A stretch of DNA of 29,368 nucleotides from JAHFLF01 sp964560145 (lineage in GTDB: Bacteria; Patescibacteriota; Minisyncoccia; UBA6257; 1-14-0-10-44-23). Position 1 is the first letter of the stretch; each line of letters starts with the position of its first letter. A program made the position numbers and the translations under genes. Location of the stretch: NCBI GenBank assembly GCA_964560145.1, contig CAZLKS010000010.1, forward strand, positions 1 to 29,368, given 5' to 3'. Shown piece after piece: positions 23,215-29,368 of the stretch. The notes under the pieces were generated by a model. It saw only the letters and a list, made by a program, of their open reading frames with translations, ran no database searches and was not told the origin of the DNA.

Positions 23215-24321
23215 TTAAGAACAGTGTTTGTTGACGACTTCAATTATTCGCGAGACGTCAGCGTCTGTAACCCACTCGCCCACTGGAATACAAAGCATCT
23301 CCTGATCAAACACTTCAACACCCGTTAGCATGTCGGCTCCAGCGGCACAATTCTTGAAAGCTGTATATGTATCATTGCGACGATGCACCGGCGATGCATC
23401 AACACCAATAGCATCTAGGGATTTAATAAGAGTTGCACGATCTCTTACTTTTAACGTAAATAACCAATAAGCCGAATGTGCTTCATACGAAACACTCTGA
23501 TAGACATCTTTCTTTAAGCCTTTCTCATATTGAGCGGCAATTGCGGCACGACGAGCGAGCAAACCCGGCAAATCTTCGAGTTGGGCTAGGCCAATCGAAG
23601 CAGCAATATCATTCATGTGAAACTTGTAGCCCGATTCAAGCAAATCGTCATCCCAGGCACGGCCTGGCTTGGCTCTATCAATGCCGAACCAGCGTAGGCG
23701 TTTGGCACGCAGCCAATCGCTCTCGCGAGCAAAGGTCAACATGCCGCCGTCACCAGTAGTAATGTGTTTAATCGCTTGGAATGAAAAGCAGGTGAAGTCT
23801 GATCCAGTTGCACCTACCTTGCGGTCCTTGTAAGTCGCACCAAGAGCGTGCGATGCATCTTCGATTAATAGAGCACGACCACCGATTGCCTTCTTAAGCC
23901 CATCAACGTCTATCGGCATACCGCCCCAGTTAACGCCAATAACCGCTTTAACCTTATTGCCGAACTTATCGAGCAGTCGACCAACGCTGGCTGGGTCAAT
24001 ATTACCAGAAGCTGAATCAACATCTGCCCAAAGCAGCTGGGCACCAAAATGCGGAATACTTATATTAGTCGCGGGCGACGTTATTGGCGTGGTAATTACC
24101 ATGTCGCCCGGTCCGATTTCACACAAACGCAGAGCTAAATGCAGAGCAGAGGTACCAGAGTTGAGAACGGCTGCGTAAGGCGATCCAACGAATTCGGCCA
24201 TTTTCTTTTCGAACTCCGCGGCACGAGGACCTTCAGCATACATACCACTTCTCATCGTTTCTTCAAGGAAACGAGTATGTGGCGGCTGGTGAACTTTGAA
24301 TAGTTTAACGCGGTCTGCCAT
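23215..24321 (-). CDS. DegT/DnrJ/EryC1 aminotransferase (PLP), copy B
   Basis: A 368-residue paralog of copy A with LNSGTSALHLALRL, WADVDSASGNIDP, IEDASHALGATY (Asp155), and FSFQAIKHITTGDGG with Lys185 at the same number. It ends with FDQEMLCIPVGEWVTDADV, also seen in copy A as INLPLGFWVTSKDI. Both are closest in style to the PseC/perosamine-synthase branch. Either they work on two different keto sugars, or they form a heteromer. The ATG at 24319-24321 lies four bases after the dehydrogenase stop; a weak AAGGA precedes it by about 12 bases. Confidence 0.92.
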   Translation of the reverse strand: MADRVKLFKVHQPPHTRFLEETMRSGMYAEGPRAAEFEKKMAEFVGSPYAAVLNSGTSALHLALRLCEIGPGDMVITTPITSPATNISIPHFGAQLLWADVDSASGNIDPASVGRLLDKFGNKVKAVIGVNWGGMPIDVDGLKKAIGGRALLIEDASHALGATYKDRKVGATGSDFTCFSFQAIKHITTGDGGMLTFARESDWLRAKRLRWFGIDRAKPGRAWDDDLLESGYKFHMNDIAASIGLAQLEDLPGLLARRAAIAAQYEKGLKKDVYQSVSYEAHSAYWLFTLKVRDRATLIKSLDAIGVDASPVHRRNDTYTAFKNCAAGADMLTGVEVFDQEMLCIPVGEWVTDADVSRIIEVVNKHCS

Positions 24322-24325
24322 ATGA

Positions 24326-25111
24326 CTATTTTCCTTTGGTTATTTTTTTCTGATTGCGAATACGGTCGTTGCTTTTAAGCAAATCGGCGATGAATTCCGG
24401 GCGGTAGCCAACTTTCTCCGCGGCTTTCACGATGGCATTAATATCTTTTGGCAAGCATTTTCCTTCGAATCCACGCTTCTCTGGATACACAAAGGTAAAA
24501 AATCTGCTCATGCGTGGATCGGCGAGATAACCTTCACGAACGGCGTTATAGTCAGCACCAAAAGCCTGACAGATGTTGTAAAATTCGTTTGCAAAAATCA
24601 CCGTTGTCCCGATTGAGGTGTTTTCCATATACTTCACGATTTCAGCCTCGAGAGCTCGCATCTGGTGAATCTTCACGCTGGCGTTATACACAGTCTTATA
24701 GACCTCAATTGCCAGCATCCTCCCTTTCTCTCGACCGCCAAGCACCATGAATGGCGTCATGCTTTCATTAAGTAATGGATGAGCTGTTGTTTCGCCGATA
24801 TACTCTGGCTGAAAGACGATCTCTCCTTTGAACTTCTTCTGAAGCTTATCAGTTGTGCCAGGAGCAATAGTAGAGCGAATAATGGCGAGCGGCGTCTTGA
24901 GCCAACCGAATGTCGCTTCAACAATTGAGGTGTCGCATGAGCCGTCCGGTAGCATATTGGTTGGTACGCACACAAAAGCCACGTCACAGGCATTTACCTC
25001 TTGCTTAGTTGTTTTGAGCTCGCTAACAAAAGGATCATAAACAATAGCCTCTGGAAACATCCGCTTCATCGCCTTACCAACGAAACCATATCCGACAATT
25101 GCTATTTTCAT
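24326..25111 (-). CDS. UDP-glucose/GDP-mannose dehydrogenase family, short form
   Basis: A 261-residue protein with the NAD-binding domain (IAIVGYGFVGKAMKR, CVPTNMLPDGSCD, STIAPGTTDKL) and the central domain with EIVKYMENT (Lys160, Asn164) and the catalytic Cys219 in GFEGKCLPKDIN. Family members are usually about 400-450 residues; the C-terminal UDP-binding domain is missing and the chain ends with NQKKITKGK. The active-site set is intact, so it may still oxidise a nucleotide-sugar, or a related alcohol, in two steps. The ends match the flanking genes closely (17 and 4 bases apart), so the short length is not a frameshift; short forms are known from phages and small genomes. Confidence 0.85.
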   Translation of the reverse strand: MKIAIVGYGFVGKAMKRMFPEAIVYDPFVSELKTTKQEVNACDVAFVCVPTNMLPDGSCDTSIVEATFGWLKTPLAIIRSTIAPGTTDKLQKKFKGEIVFQPEYIGETTAHPLLNESMTPFMVLGGREKGRMLAIEVYKTVYNASVKIHQMRALEAEIVKYMENTSIGTTVIFANEFYNICQAFGADYNAVREGYLADPRMSRFFTFVYPEKRGFEGKCLPKDINAIVKAAEKVGYRPEFIADLLKSNDRIRNQKKITKGK

Positions 25112-25128
25112 ATGTATATAGTTATTAA

Positions 25129-26697
25129 TTATAACAAGATAGTGCGATTTCGATTAGCTAGATCATTCTCCTTATAATCCATCTGATCAATCGAGGCGTA
25201 GTCATATTCTTTGATTCGGTAGTTTTTCCAATCGGCAAACTGCGGACGCTCATAATGGACACAACCAGCAATCGCATCGATACCGACACCAACATCAATA
25301 ATGACCGCATCAGTATAACGACGAAGCTGATGCAGGACTGCCGTCTTAGCGTGGCCCATTCCGACAAGGAAAATTTTAGCTGAAGAATTCTTTATCTGTT
25401 CACCGATCGCAGCCGCGAGTTCATCGGGTCGGTCAGCCGCACCTTTTTGAGGGATGCCTACGTAGTCAGTGAACTTTTCCATACCAAGATACTGCTGGTA
25501 CGACTTATGCGTCATTAGGTTCTCGGCGAGCTTCATCTTATGTTCATTACCAATAAGGCCGATTTGATTTGGAAACGCACGGAAAATCCAACGCGTCGCT
25601 ACAAGAGCGTAGATAGCATCGTGCGGAATCGCCGGACCAACCAAATTTTCCCAGAGTGCCTTTGCGTGTCTTGTTTTAATCACGCTCATGCCGTACCAGT
25701 CACCTATCTTCAAAAATCGCCGATTGAACTCACGCGTCAAACTGATTGGGTGCGTAATGAAATACCAGAACAAGTGAGCACGAAAACGTAGCTCCGGATT
25801 AAACGAAAGCTTATCATTAAGAAATAAACCGAAGCGATAAGGCCGGATATCAATTTGGCTATAAGGAAGGACACTGCCACGCCTCCCTGGCGTAGCACTA
25901 CCAACTGCCTTCTTTCGTAGGAAATAGAACTCGCCGTCGCTTACACGCAAAATTGTCGCACCGCCAGTTTGGACTGTGCTGACGATATATTTCGTAAGGC
26001 TCAAAAAACGCTCCTGGAAACTTTTGCCAAGTACAAGTTTTGGTGTCTGTGCCGTGTCAGTACAACCAAAAATTTGATATTTCGGAGAATATTTTGGATG
26101 TCGACGAACATAGACCACAATATTTTCAGCCCACCATGGGTGACCGTATGGACTAATAAGAGCTCGTAATGCCCGTCGTAACCCACGAGTTGCCTGCGGC
26201 ATCGCAATAAAGCCGCGTTTCTCAACCTGCTCACGAATATAATTCACTGATCGCGGATTAAAGTGTTGTTCACCCGAATGTGGTGACCAACTAAGCACTA
26301 GCACGTGCTTTGTCATCTGCGTCAGAGTATCGAGAAATTGTCCCTCGAATTCTGGCTCGATATGCTCACCGACTTCAGTACAATTCACAACGTCCCACTG
26401 TTTGCCCTTAGTAAAGGGGGTGCGCAGGTCGGTGATGATTATTGAATCCTTAACAAGCGGATTGGCGTGATTCTTTGCCCATTCAAAGCCGTCAAAGCCA
26501 GTAATCGCTAAATGAGGAAATTCTTTTTTTATCGAGGCAAGTACTCCACCATTTGAACAGCCGACATCAGCGGAGCTCTCGAATTGGCGAAAATCAAGAA
26601 TGGCTGCGAGTGATTTACGATAGAGTGCATAATAAGCTTGGTTGCGATCATATTCAACCTCTGAGTAAATATGTTCGATTCCATGTGGTGCATGCAT
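25129..26697 (-). CDS. Methyltransferase fused to a GT-D (DUF1792-like) domain
   Basis: A 522-residue two-domain protein. The first 200 residues form a class I methyltransferase: SSADVGCSNGGVLASI as motif I (41-56), ITGFDGFEWAK, then VVNCTEVGEHI. From about residue 225 comes a domain with RVSDGEFYFLRKK (Asp254-Gly-Glu256), LIGNEHKMKLAENLM, and LVGMGHAKTAVLHQL, then VIIDVGVGIDAIAG and RPQFADWKNYRI. That DGE motif and late glycine-rich stretch match the GT-D glycosyltransferases (DUF1792, named from Streptococcus). The start ATG at 26695-26697 is four bases after the flippase stop. A single chain may glycosylate and methylate the same chain; the order is inference. Confidence 0.8.
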   Translation of the reverse strand: MHAPHGIEHIYSEVEYDRNQAYYALYRKSLAAILDFRQFESSADVGCSNGGVLASIKKEFPHLAITGFDGFEWAKNHANPLVKDSIIITDLRTPFTKGKQWDVVNCTEVGEHIEPEFEGQFLDTLTQMTKHVLVLSWSPHSGEQHFNPRSVNYIREQVEKRGFIAMPQATRGLRRALRALISPYGHPWWAENIVVYVRRHPKYSPKYQIFGCTDTAQTPKLVLGKSFQERFLSLTKYIVSTVQTGGATILRVSDGEFYFLRKKAVGSATPGRRGSVLPYSQIDIRPYRFGLFLNDKLSFNPELRFRAHLFWYFITHPISLTREFNRRFLKIGDWYGMSVIKTRHAKALWENLVGPAIPHDAIYALVATRWIFRAFPNQIGLIGNEHKMKLAENLMTHKSYQQYLGMEKFTDYVGIPQKGAADRPDELAAAIGEQIKNSSAKIFLVGMGHAKTAVLHQLRRYTDAVIIDVGVGIDAIAGCVHYERPQFADWKNYRIKEYDYASIDQMDYKENDLANRNRTILL

Positions 26698-26701
26698 AGT
26701 T

Positions 26702-28225
26702 TTATAGAATATAGTTTTTAAAATTACCAAATACCTTGCGGATAATTAGCCAGTCTTCTTCATCAAAAAAACCAAATATTTTATAACAACTAACGAACAT
26801 GCCAAGTTCGACTGCACCAAAGATGATTACACCAAAGAAGCTGTGGATGAGCGGAACGAATACAAAAGTGCCAACTAGATACATGACTATGCCAGTTAAG
26901 CATAATTTAAGCATCAACCAGCCATAAAACGTCGCGGTGTCAGTTATGCCGAGGAAATGTTTCTCGGAGTAGTAAATCATAAAAGGTAGCGGCGCCAAAC
27001 TGGCGAGATAAGCCCAAGCAGCACCAACGACGCCGTAGAGTGGCAGCAACCAAAGAAGCAGTATTAGATTGAGCAAAAACATGCTTGTCGTAAAGATTGC
27101 TAACTGCTTCACTTTCCCAAGGCCAAGCAGAAAATGACTGAGTACCGTAAACAGTGCAAGCAAAAAATACGTGATTGCCAAAATATATAACGGTGTCAGG
27201 CTTTCCCGTAAAAAGTCGGGGCCAACCCAATGCAGTAAAATCTGCGAACCAAAGATAATAACGGCGGAAAGCAATGCGAAAGCGATAATACCGGTAAGTC
27301 GCGTGGTCTTGCGATAGATATCTCGTAATCGCACGTGGTCGCCACTAGCAATCAAGCTAGACGAAACAGGAAAGAAAATACTAGTCATACTACCGACACC
27401 ACCCTGTATTTTTTGCCCAATAGTCCCAGGAATGCTATAGAAGGATACGGCCGCCGGACCAGAAAATATACTAATGAGAACCTTGTCGAGCTGAAACAAG
27501 AAGATAGAAGCAGAATCATGCAAATAGACATAAAGATTCATCTTCACGTAGGGCATGAAGTGGTGCTGCGAAAAACGCGGATGCAGTACGATACCTGGCA
27601 AGACATGCCGAAGCATTAGATAGAAGCCAATAAGCAAAGCAACATTCACTGCTAATTGCACAGTCATGAGTGCTGGCACATCAAAACCAGCATACACGAG
27701 TATAATCATAGCGACATTAAGAACAATCTGCCCAGCAAGATACATTTTTGTATACAAATCTAACCTGTGTGCTCCAGCAAGAGCGCTAGTGAACGCAGAA
27801 CTAATGACACCAAAAAAGTAAGTACACCCAGCGAGCAAGAATACGCTACGAGCTGCAGACTGATTAACGACGGGAATCCTGAGTAGGTCTAGCCCAAAAA
27901 TGGCTATCGCAATAGCAATGATTAGCCCTATTAGCCCGATGCCTGCCAAAAGCACTACCGTAGATCCGATTACTTCACCGACACCTTCCGTCTTCTGAGT
28001 ACCGATATATTCTGAGGTTACCTTGCCAGCGCCATACGCCAAGCCAAAGGTAAAAAGGCTGAAAAAGCCAGTAATAGTTGTTGCGAGAATGAATAATCCG
28101 TACTTATCAATTCCTAATGAATTAATAATGATTGGAGTTAAAAAAATGGTGAACAGGATTGGCACCAAATACGACAAGAAGCCGTAAAGAGAATTTTTGA
28201 TGGTTTGTTGCTGAAGTGAAGCCAT
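26702..28225 (-). CDS. Wzx-type polysaccharide flippase, second copy
   Basis: A 507-residue membrane protein with about 14 helices, opening TIKNSLYGFLSYLVPILFTI and LTPIIINSLGIDKYGLF, the usual start of the Wzx/RfbX branch of the MOP superfamily. It ends with a longer hydrophobic tail and a polar FFDEEDWLIIRKVFG. It shares the family but little sequence with the copy at 5673-7157, so the two are not recent duplicates. It would flip lipid-linked oligosaccharide or the lipid-linked unit made by the downstream genes. It lies four bases after the HTH gene and is thus the first biosynthetic gene of the long operon. Confidence 0.9.
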   Translation of the reverse strand: MASLQQQTIKNSLYGFLSYLVPILFTIFLTPIIINSLGIDKYGLFILATTITGFFSLFTFGLAYGAGKVTSEYIGTQKTEGVGEVIGSTVVLLAGIGLIGLIIAIAIAIFGLDLLRIPVVNQSAARSVFLLAGCTYFFGVISSAFTSALAGAHRLDLYTKMYLAGQIVLNVAMIILVYAGFDVPALMTVQLAVNVALLIGFYLMLRHVLPGIVLHPRFSQHHFMPYVKMNLYVYLHDSASIFLFQLDKVLISIFSGPAAVSFYSIPGTIGQKIQGGVGSMTSIFFPVSSSLIASGDHVRLRDIYRKTTRLTGIIAFALLSAVIIFGSQILLHWVGPDFLRESLTPLYILAITYFLLALFTVLSHFLLGLGKVKQLAIFTTSMFLLNLILLLWLLPLYGVVGAAWAYLASLAPLPFMIYYSEKHFLGITDTATFYGWLMLKLCLTGIVMYLVGTFVFVPLIHSFFGVIIFGAVELGMFVSCYKIFGFFDEEDWLIIRKVFGNFKNYIL

Positions 28226-28229
28226 GGAA

Positions 28230-28475
28230 TTACCAGCTCTCTAGAGTAGCCTTCGTTTTGGCTTTTATTTTTGCATACACCTGCTCAGCGTCTTGTTCGA
28301 GCTCTGGCGAAACAACGCGCAAAATTTCTTTACCAAGAAAACGATACTGTCCGCCAAGCTTATGGGCTTTGATGATACCTTTTTTTAAAAGACGCTTAAT
28401 CGTGCTATTTGAAATTTTCAAAAGTTCCTGCGTTTCTTCCGTTGTATAGACACTGTTTGGTTCAATCGGTTTCAT
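28230..28475 (-). CDS. Excisionase/MerR-like helix-turn-helix DNA-binding protein
   Basis: An 81-residue protein. Residues 9-55 form a winged HTH of the HTH_17/excisionase type: VYTTEETQELLKISNSTIKR is the recognition part and LLKKGIIKAHKLGGQYRFL the wing. The C-terminal 25 residues are helical and charged (ELEQDAEQVYAKIKAKTKAT). Such proteins bind short DNA sites; here, at the head of the glycan operon with no integrase nearby, a transcription regulator is more likely than an excisionase. Its promoter region has direct TTGACC repeats and a short inverted repeat that could be its own operator. It starts at the ATG 28473-28475, probably on a leaderless mRNA. Confidence 0.8.
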   Translation of the reverse strand: MKPIEPNSVYTTEETQELLKISNSTIKRLLKKGIIKAHKLGGQYRFLGKEILRVVSPELEQDAEQVYAKIKAKTKATLESW

Positions 28476-28481
28476 ATAAGC

Positions 28482-28510
28482 ATCTTACCCGATAGGTCAA
28501 AACGGGTCAA
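28482..28510 (-). promoter_or_regulatory. Promoter and putative operator of the HTH-glycan operon
   Basis: On the minus strand TTGACC (plus 28505-28510) is followed after 17 bases by TAAGAT (28482-28487), so transcription would start at the ATG (28475), leaderless. A second TTGACC lies at 28495-28500, 10 bases from the first. The ACCCG at 28487-28491 and CGGGT at 28503-28507 form an inverted pair spaced by 11 bases across the spacer. The promoter match is fair; the operator role is inference. Confidence 0.5.
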
Positions 28511-28530
28511 TTCAGCTCATTCACAGGTAT

Positions 28531-28559
28531 TTGACTTTTATTGTTGATAGTGTTAAAAT
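28531..28559 (+). promoter_or_regulatory. Sigma70-type promoter of the HD gene
   Basis: TTGACT (28531-28536), a 17-base spacer, then TAAAAT (28554-28559) followed by ATATATG. Transcription would start near 28566, about 20 bases before the ATG. It is close to consensus and diverges from the HTH-operon promoter, with 20 bases between their -35 boxes. Confidence 0.75.
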
Positions 28560-28574
28560 ATATGCAGAACTACC

Positions 28575-28580
28575 AGGAGG
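28575..28580 (+). promoter_or_regulatory. Strong Shine-Dalgarno of the HD gene
   Basis: A perfect AGGAGG, seven bases before the ATG at 28588. It fixes the start codon and contrasts with nearly all other genes in the window, where no comparable site is visible. Confidence 0.8.
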
Positions 28581-28587
28581 ATACATC

Positions 28588-29283
28588 ATGAAACCATGGG
28601 AAGTTTATCCCGACCTCTGCCGTACCGTGCGAGCAACACATGTGAGCGCGGGCATGGAGAGCGGCGATCACTCGTTCGACCACGCTCTGCGCGTTGCACA
28701 CATGGCGGCTCGCCTTCTCGATTCACCAAGAGGTCAACAACTGGTGATCGCGGCTGGTCTCTGTCACAACGCCGATCGGATCGTACAGAAGATGGGCGTT
28801 GGCCGCAGTGCCGCAACCAACGAAGCAGTTCGCGTTCTCGTCGAGGAGTGGCTGACTTCCACAACCATCAACAACGCAGACCGGCCGCTGATCGTGAATG
28901 CAGTACTCGGGCACTGTGGTGCCAACTGCAGCACCGACCACGATGTACTGCGAGCACTGCGTGATGGCGATCGCATCGTGAACATTCAACCGGATGTCGT
29001 GATGCGAGCTGCCAAGCAGGATGTCCCACCCGTGGATGTGGTCAACCTGCTCGGTGACCCGAACGCCTCGTACTTCAGGCCCGGCTCGGTACTCTGGGAC
29101 CTGTGGTACATGGCCACGAAGTGGGACCCTGGCCATCCGGATCACGATCCGAAGTACATGCTCACCATGCCGAAAGCGGTCGAGATCGGTCAACCCTACT
29201 TCCTGCAACTCAGAGCATACGTCCAGTCGGTGCTGGACGATCGACAGAGTTGCGGTCTGGTTCCCTACCCCAACATGGGGTGA
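28588..29283 (+). CDS. HD-superfamily protein with altered HD doublet
   Basis: A 231-residue soluble protein with an HD-like helical domain at about residues 20-135: HSFDHALRVAHMA with His32, LCHNADRIV with His60, GHC with His109, and DGDRIVNI with Asp126/Asp128. In canonical HD phosphohydrolases the second motif is His-Asp; here it is His60-Asn61, with Asp63 two residues on. The C-terminal 70 residues (FRPGSVLWDLWYMATKW, then HPDHDPKYML) do not match a domain I know. It may be a degenerate phosphohydrolase that binds metal differently, or one with an altered substrate. The gene is richer in G+C than its neighbours, with many CTG, GTC and GAC codons. It has its own promoter, Shine-Dalgarno and terminator, so it is an independent unit. 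Confidence 0.75.
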   Translation: MKPWEVYPDLCRTVRATHVSAGMESGDHSFDHALRVAHMAARLLDSPRGQQLVIAAGLCHNADRIVQKMGVGRSAATNEAVRVLVEEWLTSTTINNADRPLIVNAVLGHCGANCSTDHDVLRALRDGDRIVNIQPDVVMRAAKQDVPPVDVVNLLGDPNASYFRPGSVLWDLWYMATKWDPGHPDHDPKYMLTMPKAVEIGQPYFLQLRAYVQSVLDDRQSCGLVPYPNMG

Positions 29284-29307
29284 CCAAACCGCCCAACGCG
29301 CGAACCT

Positions 29308-29354
29308 AGCCCGATGACACTGCCCGAAGGGCCTTCATCGGGCTTTGTCATTTT
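29308..29354 (+). terminator. Intrinsic terminator of the HD gene
   Basis: AGCCCGATGA (29308-29317) pairs exactly with TCATCGGGCT (29335-29344), with an inner GCCC-GAA-GGGC hairpin. T-rich sequence (TTTGTCATTTT) follows. It starts 25 bases after the stop. The last 14 bases of the window hold nothing recognisable. Confidence 0.8.
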
Positions 29355-29368
29355 CAGTTGACCAATTC

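Noticed and set aside
28531..28587. Upstream TTG start of the HD gene at 28531
   Set aside because: It would lie inside the promoter; the AGGAGG at 28575-28580 fits the ATG at 28588.
28723..29208. 161-codon minus-strand open frame opposite the HD gene
   Set aside because: It is a shadow of a GC-rich gene; the HD frame has a promoter, Shine-Dalgarno, motifs and terminator.

Overview
The window is a 29.4 kb piece of a bacterial chromosome, most likely from a metagenome-assembled Candidate Phyla Radiation (Patescibacteria) genome. The evidence for that is indirect: densely packed short genes, few visible Shine-Dalgarno sites, a stand-alone S23-type four-helix-bundle gene, moderate G+C, the standard genetic code (TGA is used as a stop), and scaffolding gaps of exactly 100 N. 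No rRNA, tRNA, CRISPR array or transposase gene was seen. No gene-free stretch exceeds 300 bases.

Layout. (1) Positions 48-3045, minus strand: a thiol-redox and sensing operon, read as membrane-anchored DsbA-like protein, glutaredoxin-like protein, thioredoxin reductase and two CBS-pair proteins, behind a good sigma70-type promoter at 3076-3105. (2) Positions 3126-7157, plus strand: initiating polyprenyl sugar-phosphate transferase, nucleotide-sugar epimerase and Wzx-type flippase. A 157-base intergenic block of two interlocked inverted repeats (4611-4767) lies between the first two genes. (3) Positions 7154-10106: two paralogous GT2 glycosyltransferases on the minus strand flank a plus-strand O-antigen polymerase/ligase. 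(4) Positions 9321-28475, minus strand: about 19 kb of near-continuous genes, probably one long operon or a few coupled ones. It is read from an excisionase-type HTH protein through a second Wzx, a methyltransferase/GT-D fusion, a short UDP-sugar dehydrogenase, two tandem DegT/DnrJ aminotransferases, an RmlC-like cupin, SDR epimerases, a UbiA-type prenyltransferase, an SMR-type transporter, a HAD-GT4 fusion, methyltransferases, a GT-C membrane protein, a CgeB-like glycosyltransferase, the S23 gene and a GT4. (5) Positions 28531-29354, plus strand: a self-contained HD-domain gene with its own promoter, strong Shine-Dalgarno and hairpin terminator, and a visibly different base composition.

Together regions 2-4 form a cell-surface polysaccharide locus. 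They supply an initiating transferase, nucleotide-sugar modification (oxidation, keto-isomerisation or epimerisation, amination), cytoplasmic glycosyltransferases, two flippases, a polymerase/ligase, and a possible side pathway using polyprenyl-phosphate pentose with a membrane GT-C enzyme.

The most unusual items are the interlocked inverted repeats at 4611-4767, the S23 gene enclosed by imperfect inverted repeats at 11243-11677, the two domain fusions, and the HD gene whose metal-binding HD doublet reads HN. The gap at 11738-11837 is almost certainly an assembly artefact: the same 55 bases occur on both sides of it.
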